A stretch of DNA of 64,000 bases from CANJIV01 sp046330225 (GCA_046330225.1 JAXLTD010000006.1:1-64000); one strand, 5' to 3'; counted from the first letter of the stretch, positions 55,141-63,494 are shown. Numbers and translations: made by a program. The notes: generated by a model not told the origin, from the letters alone.

Positions 55141-55167
55141 GCCAACACTATCGGCGCGCCGGCGTTC
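55141..55167 (+). promoter_or_regulatory. ECF-type promoter site P14
   Basis: GCCAAC-N16-CGTTC on the plus strand, 7 nt before ATG 55175 of the membrane protein; leaderless mRNA expected. Confidence 0.65.
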
Positions 55168-55174
55168 CAGCTGA

Positions 55175-55579
55175 ATGGCGATGCGCCCCCGTCCAGACCC
55201 GCTCGACAACGCCGCCGCCGCCGTCACGGTGGCGATGGCCGCCTTCGACGTCGCGCTCGGGCTCGCAGCGATCGCGCGCCCCGCGGCCACGCTGCGCCGG
55301 CTCGGCCACGACGCCCCGTCGCCCGACGCGGAGGCGCTGTTCCGCCGCTGCGGCCCCATCTGGCTGACGTTCGCGGCGGCCCACGCCGTGGCGGCAGCCC
55401 GGGGGCGCAGCGAGGACTGGCACGCCCTTGCCTGGCTGCGGGGCACGGAACTCGCCACCGACGTGCTGTGGTCAGGCTCCGGGTTCTTTGCAAGCCGGCG
55501 CGCGCGGATGCTCCTGCGCGGCGCCGGCGCGGGGAATCTCGGCCTCACGGCGCTGTTCGCCGCCCGCGCTCGCCACTAG
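55175..55579 (+). CDS. Small integral membrane protein of unknown function
   Basis: A 134-residue protein with three or four moderately hydrophobic helices: NAAAAVTVAMAAFDVALGLAAIA, PIWLTFAAAHAVAAA, GTELATDVLWSGSGFF and GAGAGNLGLTALFAARA. It recalls the small DUF4345/DoxX-like membrane proteins but I cannot assign it firmly. The start is fixed by its place 7 nt after P14. It is divergent from the sigma-factor gene and is probably in the same regulon. Confidence 0.6.
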   Translation: MAMRPRPDPLDNAAAAVTVAMAAFDVALGLAAIARPAATLRRLGHDAPSPDAEALFRRCGPIWLTFAAAHAVAAARGRSEDWHALAWLRGTELATDVLWSGSGFFASRRARMLLRGAGAGNLGLTALFAARARH

Positions 55580-55638
55580 CGGTCCGCGGGGAGGCGGCGG
55601 GGCGGCCGGGCGGGGCTGGCCCGCCCGGCCGCTGCGCT

Positions 55639-56379
55639 TCAGCGCCGGCAGGGAACGGAGTCGGCGGCGTGCAGGAGCACCCCGCCGCGCCCGGCAAACG
55701 CGCCCTCGAAGCTCCAGGCCCCTCCCTTCGGGCACCCGACGGTCTCGATGATTCCGCGGCGGCGGCCGCCGATCATCTGCGACCTCGAGACCTGCGCGGA
55801 GAACTCGGTCACGGCGATCTTCAGGCCCGGCGTCGGCTCCTGGAGGTTCTTCGGGAACGGCAGCGTCAGCTTGTAGCTGAAGCGGCCCCCGGCCCCCGAG
55901 AACGGCGCCTCGACGGCCTGGCCGACGCGCACGGGGCGCTCCGCCTGGAGGTAGAAGAGCACGCTTCGCCCTCGCGGCCCGTTGAACACGGTGATCTTCG
56001 GCGTGGCCCGGATCGGCCCGCTCACCGCGACGGCGTGGCCGGAGCCGATCTGCGACCCGGCCGGGCAGGCGCGGATCCCTCGCCGCTCGATCGTCGCGGC
56101 CGAACAGGACGGGAACAGCGCTCCATTCCAGCGCAGGCCGCTCGAGAACCACACGGTGTCCTTGACCAGCACCGGCGGCGCCGAGCCGTCCGCCGCGCGC
56201 GTGGTCGCCGTGACCTGAAGCGAGGCCGGCCTTGGTGATTTCGGCGTTCCGGCTCGCTGCGGCCCGATGGTGACCGACAGCGTCTGCACGACCTTGGCGG
56301 CCTCCCCGGCGGCGACGGCGGGCGTGGCGACGGCGGCCGCCGCGGCACAGGCGCTGACGGCACGGCGAGTGATGCGCAT
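55639..56379 (-). CDS. Secreted protein of unknown function
   Basis: A 246-residue exported protein. Signal peptide to about residue 24 (RRAVSACAAAAAVATPAVAAGE). The mature part resembles one unit of the large secreted proteins at 38199 and 40271: LRWNGALFPSCSAATIERRGIRACPAGSQIGSGHAVAV, ATPKITVFNGPRGRSVLFYL, and a closing Cys pair (GCPKGG, VPCRR). ATG 56379 is chosen because AAGGAG lies 8 nt before it; ATG 56388 adjoins the ribosome site directly. Site P15 lies 54 nt upstream. Confidence 0.7.
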   Translation of the reverse strand: MRITRRAVSACAAAAAVATPAVAAGEAAKVVQTLSVTIGPQRAGTPKSPRPASLQVTATTRAADGSAPPVLVKDTVWFSSGLRWNGALFPSCSAATIERRGIRACPAGSQIGSGHAVAVSGPIRATPKITVFNGPRGRSVLFYLQAERPVRVGQAVEAPFSGAGGRFSYKLTLPFPKNLQEPTPGLKIAVTEFSAQVSRSQMIGGRRRGIIETVGCPKGGAWSFEGAFAGRGGVLLHAADSVPCRR

Positions 56380-56433
56380 CGATCGCATCTCCTTTCGATG
56401 GAGGATCCCGGCCCTGCGGGCCGATCGCCGCGT

Positions 56434-56460
56434 AAACGCCGCGGGACGCCGATTGTTGGC
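56434..56460 (-). promoter_or_regulatory. ECF-type promoter site P15
   Basis: GCCAAC-N16-CGTTT on the minus strand, 54 nt before ATG 56379. Last site of the series; none was found upstream of the lipid-modification operon that follows. Confidence 0.65.
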
Positions 56461-56481
56461 GCGGGGCCGCCCCGCCCGCCT

Positions 56482-57726
56482 TCAGGCCGCGGCCGAGGCG
56501 ACCGGCACGAGCGCCAGCGGCTCGTCGCGGAACCGAGGCTTGGCCAGCAGCATCTGCACGTCGTGGATGCGGCGCTCGGCGAACCCGGCCTCGCAGTAGG
56601 CGAGGTAGAGGTTCCACAGCCGCCGGAACCGCAGGTCGTAGCCCAGCCGCTCCACCTCGGACTCGGCCGCCAGGAAGTTCGCGCGCCAGGCGCGCAGCGT
56701 GCGAACGTAGTGGCCCGTGATGTCCTCGAGCTGCACGACGCGCAGGTCGGTCTCGCGCCGGACCGACCGGGCGATCGCCTCCTGCGAGGGCAGGCATCCC
56801 CCGGGGAAGATGAGCTGGTTGATGAAGCTCTTCGAGGCCTTCTCGACCTCGTAGCTGCGCTCGTCGATCGTGATCGCCTGCAGCAGCATGAGCCCGTCGG
56901 GCGCCAGGAGCTTCGAGCACGCCTCGAAGTAGGTGCCGAAGTCGCGCCAGCCGACCGCCTCGATCATCTCGATCGACACGAGCTTGTCGTAGGTCCCCGC
57001 GAGGTGCCGGTAGTCCTGCTGGAGCACCGTGATGCGGTCCTCGAGCCCGGCCGCCCGGACCCGCTCGACGGCGCAGGCGTGCTGCTCGGCGCTGATCGTC
57101 GTGGTCGTGACGCGGCAGCCGGTCTCGCGCGCCGCGTGGACGGCCATGGCGCCCCACCCGGTCCCGATCTCCAGGAGGTGGTCGGACGGGCGCAGCTGGA
57201 GCTTGGCGCAGATGCGGTGCAGCTTGGCCAGCTGCGCCTCGTGCAGCGTCGCGTCGGGCGCCTCGAAGACGGCCGCCGAGTACATGAGCGTCTCGTCCAG
57301 GAACAGGCGGTAGAGGTCGGTGCCGAGGTCGTAGTGGGCGGCGATCTGGCGCCGGCTGCGCCCCGGCGTGTTGCGCGGCAGGGACGAGCTCAGCGCCTGG
57401 GCGGGCGCCCGGACGAGCCGGACCCGGCGCCGCAGCGCATCGAACTGGGTCGCGTTGCGGGCCGCGAGCCGGATCAGGGCGACGAGGTCCGGCGAGGACC
57501 AGGCGCCCTGCGCGTAGGTCTCCCCGAGCCCGAGGCTGCCGCGCAGCAGTCCGGTCCACACGGCCGGGTCGTGGACGTGCAGGCACGCCGACAGAGGCGC
57601 GTGCGGATCGATCGCGCCGAACCGGTGCGCCCGCCCGCCGGGCTCGCGGACCACGAGCTCGCCGTGGCGGGTCCGCCGCTCCAGGAGCGCGAGCACCGCG
57701 GCGCGGGCGGCGCGGGTGCGCGTCAC
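56482..57726 (-). CDS. Cyclopropane-fatty-acid-synthase-like methyltransferase
   Basis: A 414-residue SAM-dependent enzyme of the CFA synthase family: IAAHYDLGTDLYRLFLDETLMYSAAVFE, SAM motif LLEIGTGWGAMAVHAARETGCRVTTTTIS, VSIEMIEAVGWRDFGTYFEACSKLLAPDGLMLLQAI and IFPGGCLPSQEAI. It would methylenate or methylate the double bond of a membrane phospholipid acyl chain. The GTG shares GTGA with the DUF1365 gene stop. Last gene of a three-gene operon seen widely in bacteria with DUF1365 and an FAD oxidoreductase. Confidence 0.9.
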   Translation of the reverse strand: MTRTRAARAAVLALLERRTRHGELVVREPGGRAHRFGAIDPHAPLSACLHVHDPAVWTGLLRGSLGLGETYAQGAWSSPDLVALIRLAARNATQFDALRRRVRLVRAPAQALSSSLPRNTPGRSRRQIAAHYDLGTDLYRLFLDETLMYSAAVFEAPDATLHEAQLAKLHRICAKLQLRPSDHLLEIGTGWGAMAVHAARETGCRVTTTTISAEQHACAVERVRAAGLEDRITVLQQDYRHLAGTYDKLVSIEMIEAVGWRDFGTYFEACSKLLAPDGLMLLQAITIDERSYEVEKASKSFINQLIFPGGCLPSQEAIARSVRRETDLRVVQLEDITGHYVRTLRAWRANFLAAESEVERLGYDLRFRRLWNLYLAYCEAGFAERRIHDVQMLLAKPRFRDEPLALVPVASAAA

Positions 57727-58475
57727 CGGGACGCCTCCGGCGCGCCCGGGTGCGGGAACGACGGCGCGCCCTTGCGCTTGAGCGCCAGTGCCTGGCCGTA
57801 GATGCGCGCGAGGGTGACCAGGCCCGCCGCCGGGTAGCGGAGGAGCACCCGCGTGAGGGCCGTGCGGTCGAGCGGCGCGCGGTGCAGCCGCATGGCGGCG
57901 TCGAACACCCGCTCGCCGGCCCGATCCGAGGCGATCGAGATGGCCAGGCGCTCGCCGGGCGCCGAGAGCGCCCAGCGGTACTGGTGGTCCATGCCCATGA
58001 ACGGCGAGACGTGGAAGGCCTTCTCCGAGCCGCCGCCCGACGGGTCCATCACGTAGGCGTGGCGCTCCCTCCACGGGGTGTTCGTCACCTCGGCGACGAC
58101 CGCCTCGACCTCCTCGCCGGCCGGCGCGAAGCAGTAGTAGAAGCTCACCGGGTTGAACGCGTGCCCGTAGGTGCGGGGCGTCGTGAGCAGCCGGATCGGC
58201 CCCTCCGGGCGCCGCCCGGTCTGGCGGGCCGCCTCGTCGCGCACGGCCGTGTCGAGTGCCACCGCGGGGTCGCCCAGCAGGTCGCGGCGCCGGATCCGGC
58301 CGGGCGCCGGCCGGGACGCGGACCAGAGCGGGTGCTGCGCCAAGGCGCGGGGAAGCTCGGCGAGATCGAAGTAGAGCATCGCGACCGGGTACTCGAACGC
58401 GTGCTGGACCGGCGTGCGGCGCCGGTGGGCCACGCGGCCCTCGTAGAGCCAGCTGTGGCGGACCGGGGCGGTCAT
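57723..58475 (-). CDS. DUF1365 family protein
   Basis: A 250-residue protein with the DUF1365 landmarks: LYEGRVAHRRRTPVQHAFEYPVAMLYFDL, LLTTPRTYGHAFNPVSFYYCF, VVAEVTNTPWRERHAYVM and KAFHVSPFMGMDHQYRW. The biochemical role is unknown, but the gene is regularly found between an FAD oxidoreductase and a CFA-type methyltransferase, as here, implying action on methylated or furan-type fatty acids. It overlaps both neighbours by 4 nt. Confidence 0.9.
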   Translation of the reverse strand: MTAPVRHSWLYEGRVAHRRRTPVQHAFEYPVAMLYFDLAELPRALAQHPLWSASRPAPGRIRRRDLLGDPAVALDTAVRDEAARQTGRRPEGPIRLLTTPRTYGHAFNPVSFYYCFAPAGEEVEAVVAEVTNTPWRERHAYVMDPSGGGSEKAFHVSPFMGMDHQYRWALSAPGERLAISIASDRAGERVFDAAMRLHRAPLDRTALTRVLLRYPAAGLVTLARIYGQALALKRKGAPSFPHPGAPEASR

Positions 58476-59749
58476 GCCGCGAGCTCCGCCGGCGGCCCGG
58501 GCGCCGCCGGGGCCTTGAGGCCCGCGATCGCCCGCAGCCCGCTCCAGACGCCGTCCTCGTGGAAGCCCCAGCGCCAGTAGGCGCCGCAGTACCGGGTCCG
58601 CCGCACGCCGGAGATCTCGCCGTGGCGCGCCTGCGCGGCGATGCCCGCAGGCGTGAAGGCCGGGTGGGCGTAGGCGAACGTCCCGAGCACGCGGGCCGGG
58701 TCGATCCGCTCGGCGAGGTTCAGCGTCACGCAGTAGTCCGTCGGCGTGTCCAGCCGCTGCAGGCGGTTCATCCAGTAGGTGACCGTGGTGCGGCCCTGCG
58801 GCTCCGCGAGGAGGTGGAAGTTCCACGCCTGGCGGGCCTGGCGCCGGCGCGGCAGCAGCCCGGCGTCGGTGTGGAGGACTGCCTCGTTGCGCTGGTACGG
58901 AAGCGCGCCGAGGATCGCCCGCTCCGCCGGGCTGGGGTCGGCGAGCAGCGCGAGGGCCTGGTCGCTGTGGCAGGCGAGGATCACCTCGTCGAAGCGCTCG
59001 GCCGGGCCGGCCGCCGGGACCACCGCGACGTGGCCCGGATGGCGCGCGACCCGCACGACCGGCGACCGGGTCCGGACCGGCCGCTGCAGGCGGCGCTCGA
59101 TGGCGGCGACGTAGGTGCGCGATCCGCCGGCGACGGTCAGCCACTGGGGACGGTTGCGCAGGCTCAGCATGCCGTGGTTGTGGAAGAACTGGGCGAGGAA
59201 CCCGGCCGGGAAGCTGCGAATCTGCTCGGGGTCCGCCGACCAGACCGCGCTGACCTGGGGACCGATGAGCCGCTGCCGGAACAGGTCGCCGTAGCCGCCG
59301 GCATCGAGGAGCTCGCCGAGCGTGCGGCTGCTTCCGGCCCGGCGCTCGCGGTCGAGGTCTCGGTTGAACCGCAGCAGGTCGGCGATCATCCGGTGAAACG
59401 CCGGCCGGGCGACGTTCTGCGGCTGGCAAAAGAGGCCGCGCGGCGTTCCGGCGAACTCGAAGTCGTCCGGGCCGGGGCCGGCCGACACCGAGAAGCCCAT
59501 GTGCGTCGGCTGTGTCGGCACGCCCAGCTCCTCCAGCAGGGCGGTGAAGTGCGGGTAGGTGCGGTCGTTCAGCACGATGAACCCGGTGTCGACGGCCAGC
59601 GGCCCTGCGTCGGGATCCTCGATGTCGACCGTGTTCGTGTGTCCGCCCGCGTGGGCGCCGGCCTCGAACACCGTCACGTCGTGGACGGGATCGAGGCGGT
59701 GCGCGGCGGTCAGGCCGGCGACGCCGGCTCCGATGATGGCGATGCGCAT
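58472..59749 (-). CDS. FAD-dependent amine-oxidase-fold oxidoreductase (CFA-operon type)
   Basis: A 425-residue flavoprotein: FAD loop MRIAIIGAGVAGLTAAHRL, VDTGFIVLNDRTYPHFTALLEELGVPTQPT, LSLRNRPQWLTVAGGSRTYV and GTFAYAHPAFTPAGIAAQ, with a final flavin loop YCGAYWRWGFHEDGVWSG. It is the desaturase/oxidoreductase partner of CFA-type operons. ATG 59749 is used; GTG 59755 is an equal alternative (AGGA lies before both). First gene of the operon. Its end shares ATGA with the DUF1365 start. Divergent from the gene at 59878. Confidence 0.85.
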   Translation of the reverse strand: MRIAIIGAGVAGLTAAHRLDPVHDVTVFEAGAHAGGHTNTVDIEDPDAGPLAVDTGFIVLNDRTYPHFTALLEELGVPTQPTHMGFSVSAGPGPDDFEFAGTPRGLFCQPQNVARPAFHRMIADLLRFNRDLDRERRAGSSRTLGELLDAGGYGDLFRQRLIGPQVSAVWSADPEQIRSFPAGFLAQFFHNHGMLSLRNRPQWLTVAGGSRTYVAAIERRLQRPVRTRSPVVRVARHPGHVAVVPAAGPAERFDEVILACHSDQALALLADPSPAERAILGALPYQRNEAVLHTDAGLLPRRRQARQAWNFHLLAEPQGRTTVTYWMNRLQRLDTPTDYCVTLNLAERIDPARVLGTFAYAHPAFTPAGIAAQARHGEISGVRRTRYCGAYWRWGFHEDGVWSGLRAIAGLKAPAAPGPPAELAA

Positions 59750-59877
59750 GGTCACCGGGTCCTACGCGGGCGCAGGCCGTCTTGGATGTCCCCCCGGTCA
59801 GACCTCGACGCCGGCCTGGCCTGCCCGCTCCACTAGGATCGCCCGCCCGGCCTGCAGCCTGCGCCGCCTCCGATCCC

Positions 59878-60462
59878 GTGACTTCGGCCGCGATAGACCT
59901 GTACTGGCTTCCGCTTGGAGCCGGCGGCCACTCGGTCCGCCTCAACGGCCGCGTGTACGAGGCGATCGCGGCGGCCGCCGCCCGCCGGCCGCGGCGCGAC
60001 CTGTACCACTCGGCGCTCATGGTGCTCGGCCCTGACGGGCGCTACGCGATCGAGATGACTCCGGTGCGGGCGGGCGACGGCGCCGACCGTGGCGTGGTGG
60101 CCGGCGGCGCGGTCGGGAGCCGCGCCGCCGGCCGCTTCCGGCTGTTCCGCTACGAGATCCGCCGTTGGCGGGGCGGTGCGATCCCGGACCTCGCCGAGGC
60201 GGTCGACAGCCCCCGCCGGCTCAGCACGGACGGGGCAGTCGCGGAGCGGCTCCTCGCCCTCGTCCCCGACGTGCCGACGCCCGTCTGGGGACGGGACGAG
60301 CTGCGCGCCGGCGAGATGTGGAACTCGAACTCCCTCGTCTCCTGGCTGCTCATGCGCAGCGGCCTCGACGTCGATGCGATCCGCCCGCCGCCGGGCGGCC
60401 GGGCGCCGGGCTGGGATGCCGGCCTCGCTGTGGCGCGGCGGAAGCCGGTGGCGGCGGCATAG
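59878..60462 (+). CDS. Conserved actinobacterial protein of unknown function
   Basis: A 194-residue protein: AAIDLYWLPLGAGGHSVRLNGRVYEAIAAAAARRPRRDLYHSAL, YAIEMTPVRAGDGADRGVVAGGAVGSRAAGRFRLFRYEIRRWRGG, and PTPVWGRDELRAGEMWNSNSLVSWLLMRSG. I recall closely similar proteins across actinobacteria, all hypothetical. The conserved His, Tyr-His and Asn-Ser-Asn residues hint at an enzyme, possibly NlpC/P60-like. GTG 59878 opens the conserved part. It is divergent from the lipid operon, so a lipid-linked role is possible. Confidence 0.7.
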   Translation: MTSAAIDLYWLPLGAGGHSVRLNGRVYEAIAAAAARRPRRDLYHSALMVLGPDGRYAIEMTPVRAGDGADRGVVAGGAVGSRAAGRFRLFRYEIRRWRGGAIPDLAEAVDSPRRLSTDGAVAERLLALVPDVPTPVWGRDELRAGEMWNSNSLVSWLLMRSGLDVDAIRPPPGGRAPGWDAGLAVARRKPVAAA

Positions 60463-60602
60463 CCGCTGCGGGCGCGGTCACGACTGCGCCGGCGCGCAGA
60501 GCGCGGCAGACGGGTTCGCCCCGTGCCCGCCGACGCCGGTCGCGCGCGATAACGTCGGGATCCGGGACTGGGACAGGAGAAACGCAGGAGCACCTGGTGG
60601 CC

Positions 60603-60668
60603 ATGACGGAACCCGCACGATCCGGCGCCCGCGCGGCGGGCCGTGCCGAGGCGCGGAGGCGGCAGTGA
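60603..60668 (+). CDS. 21-residue ORF overlapping the LuxR-type gene start
   Basis: ATG 60603 opens a 21-codon frame (Ala/Arg-rich, start MTEPARSGAR) whose TGA overlaps the GTG of the large regulator (GTGA). AGGAG lies about 10 nt before the ATG, so it may be translated and pass ribosomes to the regulator. The composition is not distinctive. The preceding 140 bp (60463-60602) show nothing else beyond a possible TAACGT box near 60553. Confidence 0.35.
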   Translation: MTEPARSGARAAGRAEARRRQ

Positions 60669-63478
60669 GCGCCGGCGAGCGCCCCCCCACCGGCGGGCCC
60701 GGACCGAGAGTGGTCGCCCGCGGCGAGGAGATGGCCGCGCTCGACCGGTTCGTCGCCGGCCTCGACGACGGGTTCGCCGCGCTCGTGCTCGCCGGCGGCC
60801 CGGGAATCGGCAAGACGACGCTGTGGCGCTACGCAGCGGCCCGGGCCGCCGAGAGGCAGGCCCTCGTCCTCGCCGCGACGCCGTCGGCCGCCGAGGCGCA
60901 GCTCGCCTTCGCCGGGCTCGGCGATCTGCTCCGGCCCCATTTCGAGGCGCTGGCGGAGCAGCTGCCCGGCCCGCAGCGACGGGCGCTCGCCGCGGCGCTC
61001 ATGCTCGCCGATCCCGAGGACGCCGCCTCGGCGGCACATGGCGTCGCCGCCGGGCTGCTCGGCTGCCTGCAGGCGCTGGCCCGCGACCGGCCCGTGCTCG
61101 TCGCGATCGACGATGTGCAATGGCTGGATGCCGCGTCGGCCGCGGCCATCGCCTTCGCCGCCCGGCGCGTGCGGGGCGAGCCGGTCGGGCTGCTGCTGGG
61201 ATGCCGGACCGAGGAGGCCGGACCCCTGCCGCTCGGGCTGGACCGGGCGCCGGACCCGGAGCGCGTGCACGTGATCGGCGTGGCGCCGCTGAGCTTCGGC
61301 GCCGTTCATGCGCTCGTGCAGCTGCAGGCGGGGCCGCCGCCGCCCCGGCCGGTGCTCCGCCAGATCCACGAAGCGTCGGGTGGCAACCCCCTGTTCGCGC
61401 TCGAGCTCGCCCGGGCGATTCGCGACGCCGGCGACGGCACGGACCCGGGGCGGCCCCTCCCGGTTCCGGGAACGCTGCAGGAGCTGGTGGCCGACCGGGT
61501 CCGGCAGCTCCCGGACTCGACGCAGCTGGCGCTGACGGCTGCCGCGGCACTCGCCGAGCCCACGGTCGCGAAGCTCGCGCGCTTCGAGCCGGGCAGCACT
61601 CCCGAGGCGGGCCTGCGCCCGGCAGCCGAGGCGCGGCTCGTCGAGATCGACGGCGAGCGGATCCGCTTCGTCCATCCGGTCTACGCCGCCGCGGTCTACG
61701 GCCTGGCCGACGCGGCCGCGCGCCGCGACGTTCACCGGCGGCTCGCGGAGGCGGCCGCCGACGCCGACGAGCGGGCGGCCCACCTCGCGCTGGCGACCGA
61801 CCGCCCGGACGCCGCCGTCGCCCGCGAGCTCGCCGACGCCGCCGCGCGGGCCGCCGCCCGCGGCGCCCCCGAGGCTGCCGCGGCGCTGTCCGGCTCCGCG
61901 CTGCGCCTGATGCCTGCGACGGCCGGCGCCGCGCAGGCCGCGCTCACGCTCGGCGCCTCGGACTACGCCTTCGCGGCCGGCGACACCGGCGGCGCCCGCC
62001 GGCTGCTCGAGGGGCTGCTGTCCAGCGAGGACCCGGAGCTCCGCGCCCAGGCGCTCGTGCGGCTGTGCACGCTGGCCACGTTCGACGGCTCGGTGGCGGA
62101 GGCGCACGAATTCGCGCAGCGGGCGCTGGCCGAGCCCGTGGAAGACCTCTCCCTGGCGGTGCGCATCCACCGGCGGGCCGCGATGGTGAGCATGGTCGGG
62201 CCAAACCTGCCCGAGGCCGAGGCGACGGCAGCGCGGGCGGTGGAGCTCGCCGAGCAGCTCGGGGACCCGGGCGCGCTGGCGAGCGCGCTCGGCAGCCTGG
62301 CGTTCCTGCAGTCGGCGCGCCGCTCGGCAGGGTGGGAGGCGGCGCTCGAGCGCGCCCTGACGTTGGAAGAGGCCGCGGGATCGGGCCTGATCGACGACTC
62401 CCCGAGCGCGCAGGCGGGGCTGATCGCAATGGCCCAGGGCGACCTGCGGGGCGCCCAGCGGTATCTGGAGGCCGCGCTGGCCGACGCGGTCGCCCGCGGC
62501 GGGGACCCGCTCGCCACTGGGCTGCTGATGTGCCTCAGTGAGCGGGCCTCGCGGGCCGGGGAGTTCGCCGCGGCCCTGGAGCTCGCCGAGCGCGGGCTCG
62601 TCGCCGCCGAACAGAGCGGGCAGCACCTGCAGCGCTCCGGCCTGCTGTATGCGAAGGCGCTGGCCGCCGCGGGCCTGGGGCGCGAAGCGGAGGCGCGGGC
62701 CGCCGGAACCGAGGGGCTCGAGATCTCCACGCGCTCCGGCCAGGTGTGGGCTCAGGCCGACTGCCTCTGGGCCCTCGGCGTTCTCGATCTCTCGCTCGGC
62801 CGGGCCGACGCGGCGCTCGCGTCTCTGACGCAGGCGGTCGACCTCCCGCGGAACGCCGGCGCCCGCGAGCTGGCCATCGTCCCGGCCCATGGCGACGCCA
62901 TCGAGGCGGCGCTCGCCGCCGGCGACCGGGAGCTCGCGGGCACGCTCCAGGACGAGCTCGAGGCGGGAGCGCATGCCGCCTGGATGCAGGCGGTCGCGCT
63001 GCGCACGCGCGGCCTGATCGAAGCCGCGGACGGGCAGCTCGAGGCCGCCGTCGCGACACTGGAGCAGGCCGTCGCGGACGCCGAGCGGATCGAGGACGGC
63101 GCCTTCGCCCTCGCCCGCGCCCGGCTCGCGCTCGGCGCCGCCCTGCGGCGCACGAAGCGCAAGCGCCGCGCCCGCGAGGAGCTCGAGGCCGCCCGGGCCG
63201 GCTTCGACGCGCTCGGGGCGGCCCTGTGGGCCGGGCGGGGCGAGGAGGAGCTCGCTCGCATCGGGGGCCGCGCGCCCTCCGGCGACGGGCTCACGCCGAC
63301 GGAGCGCCGCGTGGCCGAGCTCGTCGCTGCTGGCCGCACGAACAAGGAAGTTGCGGCCGAGCTGTTCGTCACCGTGCGCACGGTCGAAGCGAACCTGACG
63401 AAGATCTACGCGAAGCTCGGGGTGCGCTCGCGCGTCGAACTGCCCGGCGCGCTGGACGGCAGCCGCTCCGCCGGCTGA
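60665..63478 (+). CDS. Large ATP-binding LuxR-family regulator (LAL/MalT-like)
   Basis: A 937-residue regulator. Walker A GGPGIGKTT at about residues 44-52, Walker B-like VLVAIDDVQWLD near 145-156, then a long helical region of TPR-type repeats (ARAVELAEQLGDPGALASALGSLAFL and similar). The C-terminal LuxR helix-turn-helix is LTPTERRVAELVAAGRTNKEVAAELFVTVRTVEANLTKIYAKLGVRSRVEL (about 875-925). Such proteins integrate ATP and a ligand to activate transcription. GTG 60665 is used, overlapping the 21-residue ORF. The target genes are unknown; the YWTD protein downstream is a candidate. Confidence 0.85.
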   Translation: MSAGERPPTGGPGPRVVARGEEMAALDRFVAGLDDGFAALVLAGGPGIGKTTLWRYAAARAAERQALVLAATPSAAEAQLAFAGLGDLLRPHFEALAEQLPGPQRRALAAALMLADPEDAASAAHGVAAGLLGCLQALARDRPVLVAIDDVQWLDAASAAAIAFAARRVRGEPVGLLLGCRTEEAGPLPLGLDRAPDPERVHVIGVAPLSFGAVHALVQLQAGPPPPRPVLRQIHEASGGNPLFALELARAIRDAGDGTDPGRPLPVPGTLQELVADRVRQLPDSTQLALTAAAALAEPTVAKLARFEPGSTPEAGLRPAAEARLVEIDGERIRFVHPVYAAAVYGLADAAARRDVHRRLAEAAADADERAAHLALATDRPDAAVARELADAAARAAARGAPEAAAALSGSALRLMPATAGAAQAALTLGASDYAFAAGDTGGARRLLEGLLSSEDPELRAQALVRLCTLATFDGSVAEAHEFAQRALAEPVEDLSLAVRIHRRAAMVSMVGPNLPEAEATAARAVELAEQLGDPGALASALGSLAFLQSARRSAGWEAALERALTLEEAAGSGLIDDSPSAQAGLIAMAQGDLRGAQRYLEAALADAVARGGDPLATGLLMCLSERASRAGEFAAALELAERGLVAAEQSGQHLQRSGLLYAKALAAAGLGREAEARAAGTEGLEISTRSGQVWAQADCLWALGVLDLSLGRADAALASLTQAVDLPRNAGARELAIVPAHGDAIEAALAAGDRELAGTLQDELEAGAHAAWMQAVALRTRGLIEAADGQLEAAVATLEQAVADAERIEDGAFALARARLALGAALRRTKRKRRAREELEAARAGFDALGAALWAGRGEEELARIGGRAPSGDGLTPTERRVAELVAAGRTNKEVAAELFVTVRTVEANLTKIYAKLGVRSRVELPGALDGSRSAG

Positions 63479-63494
63479 CCCCGCCGGCGGGAAC

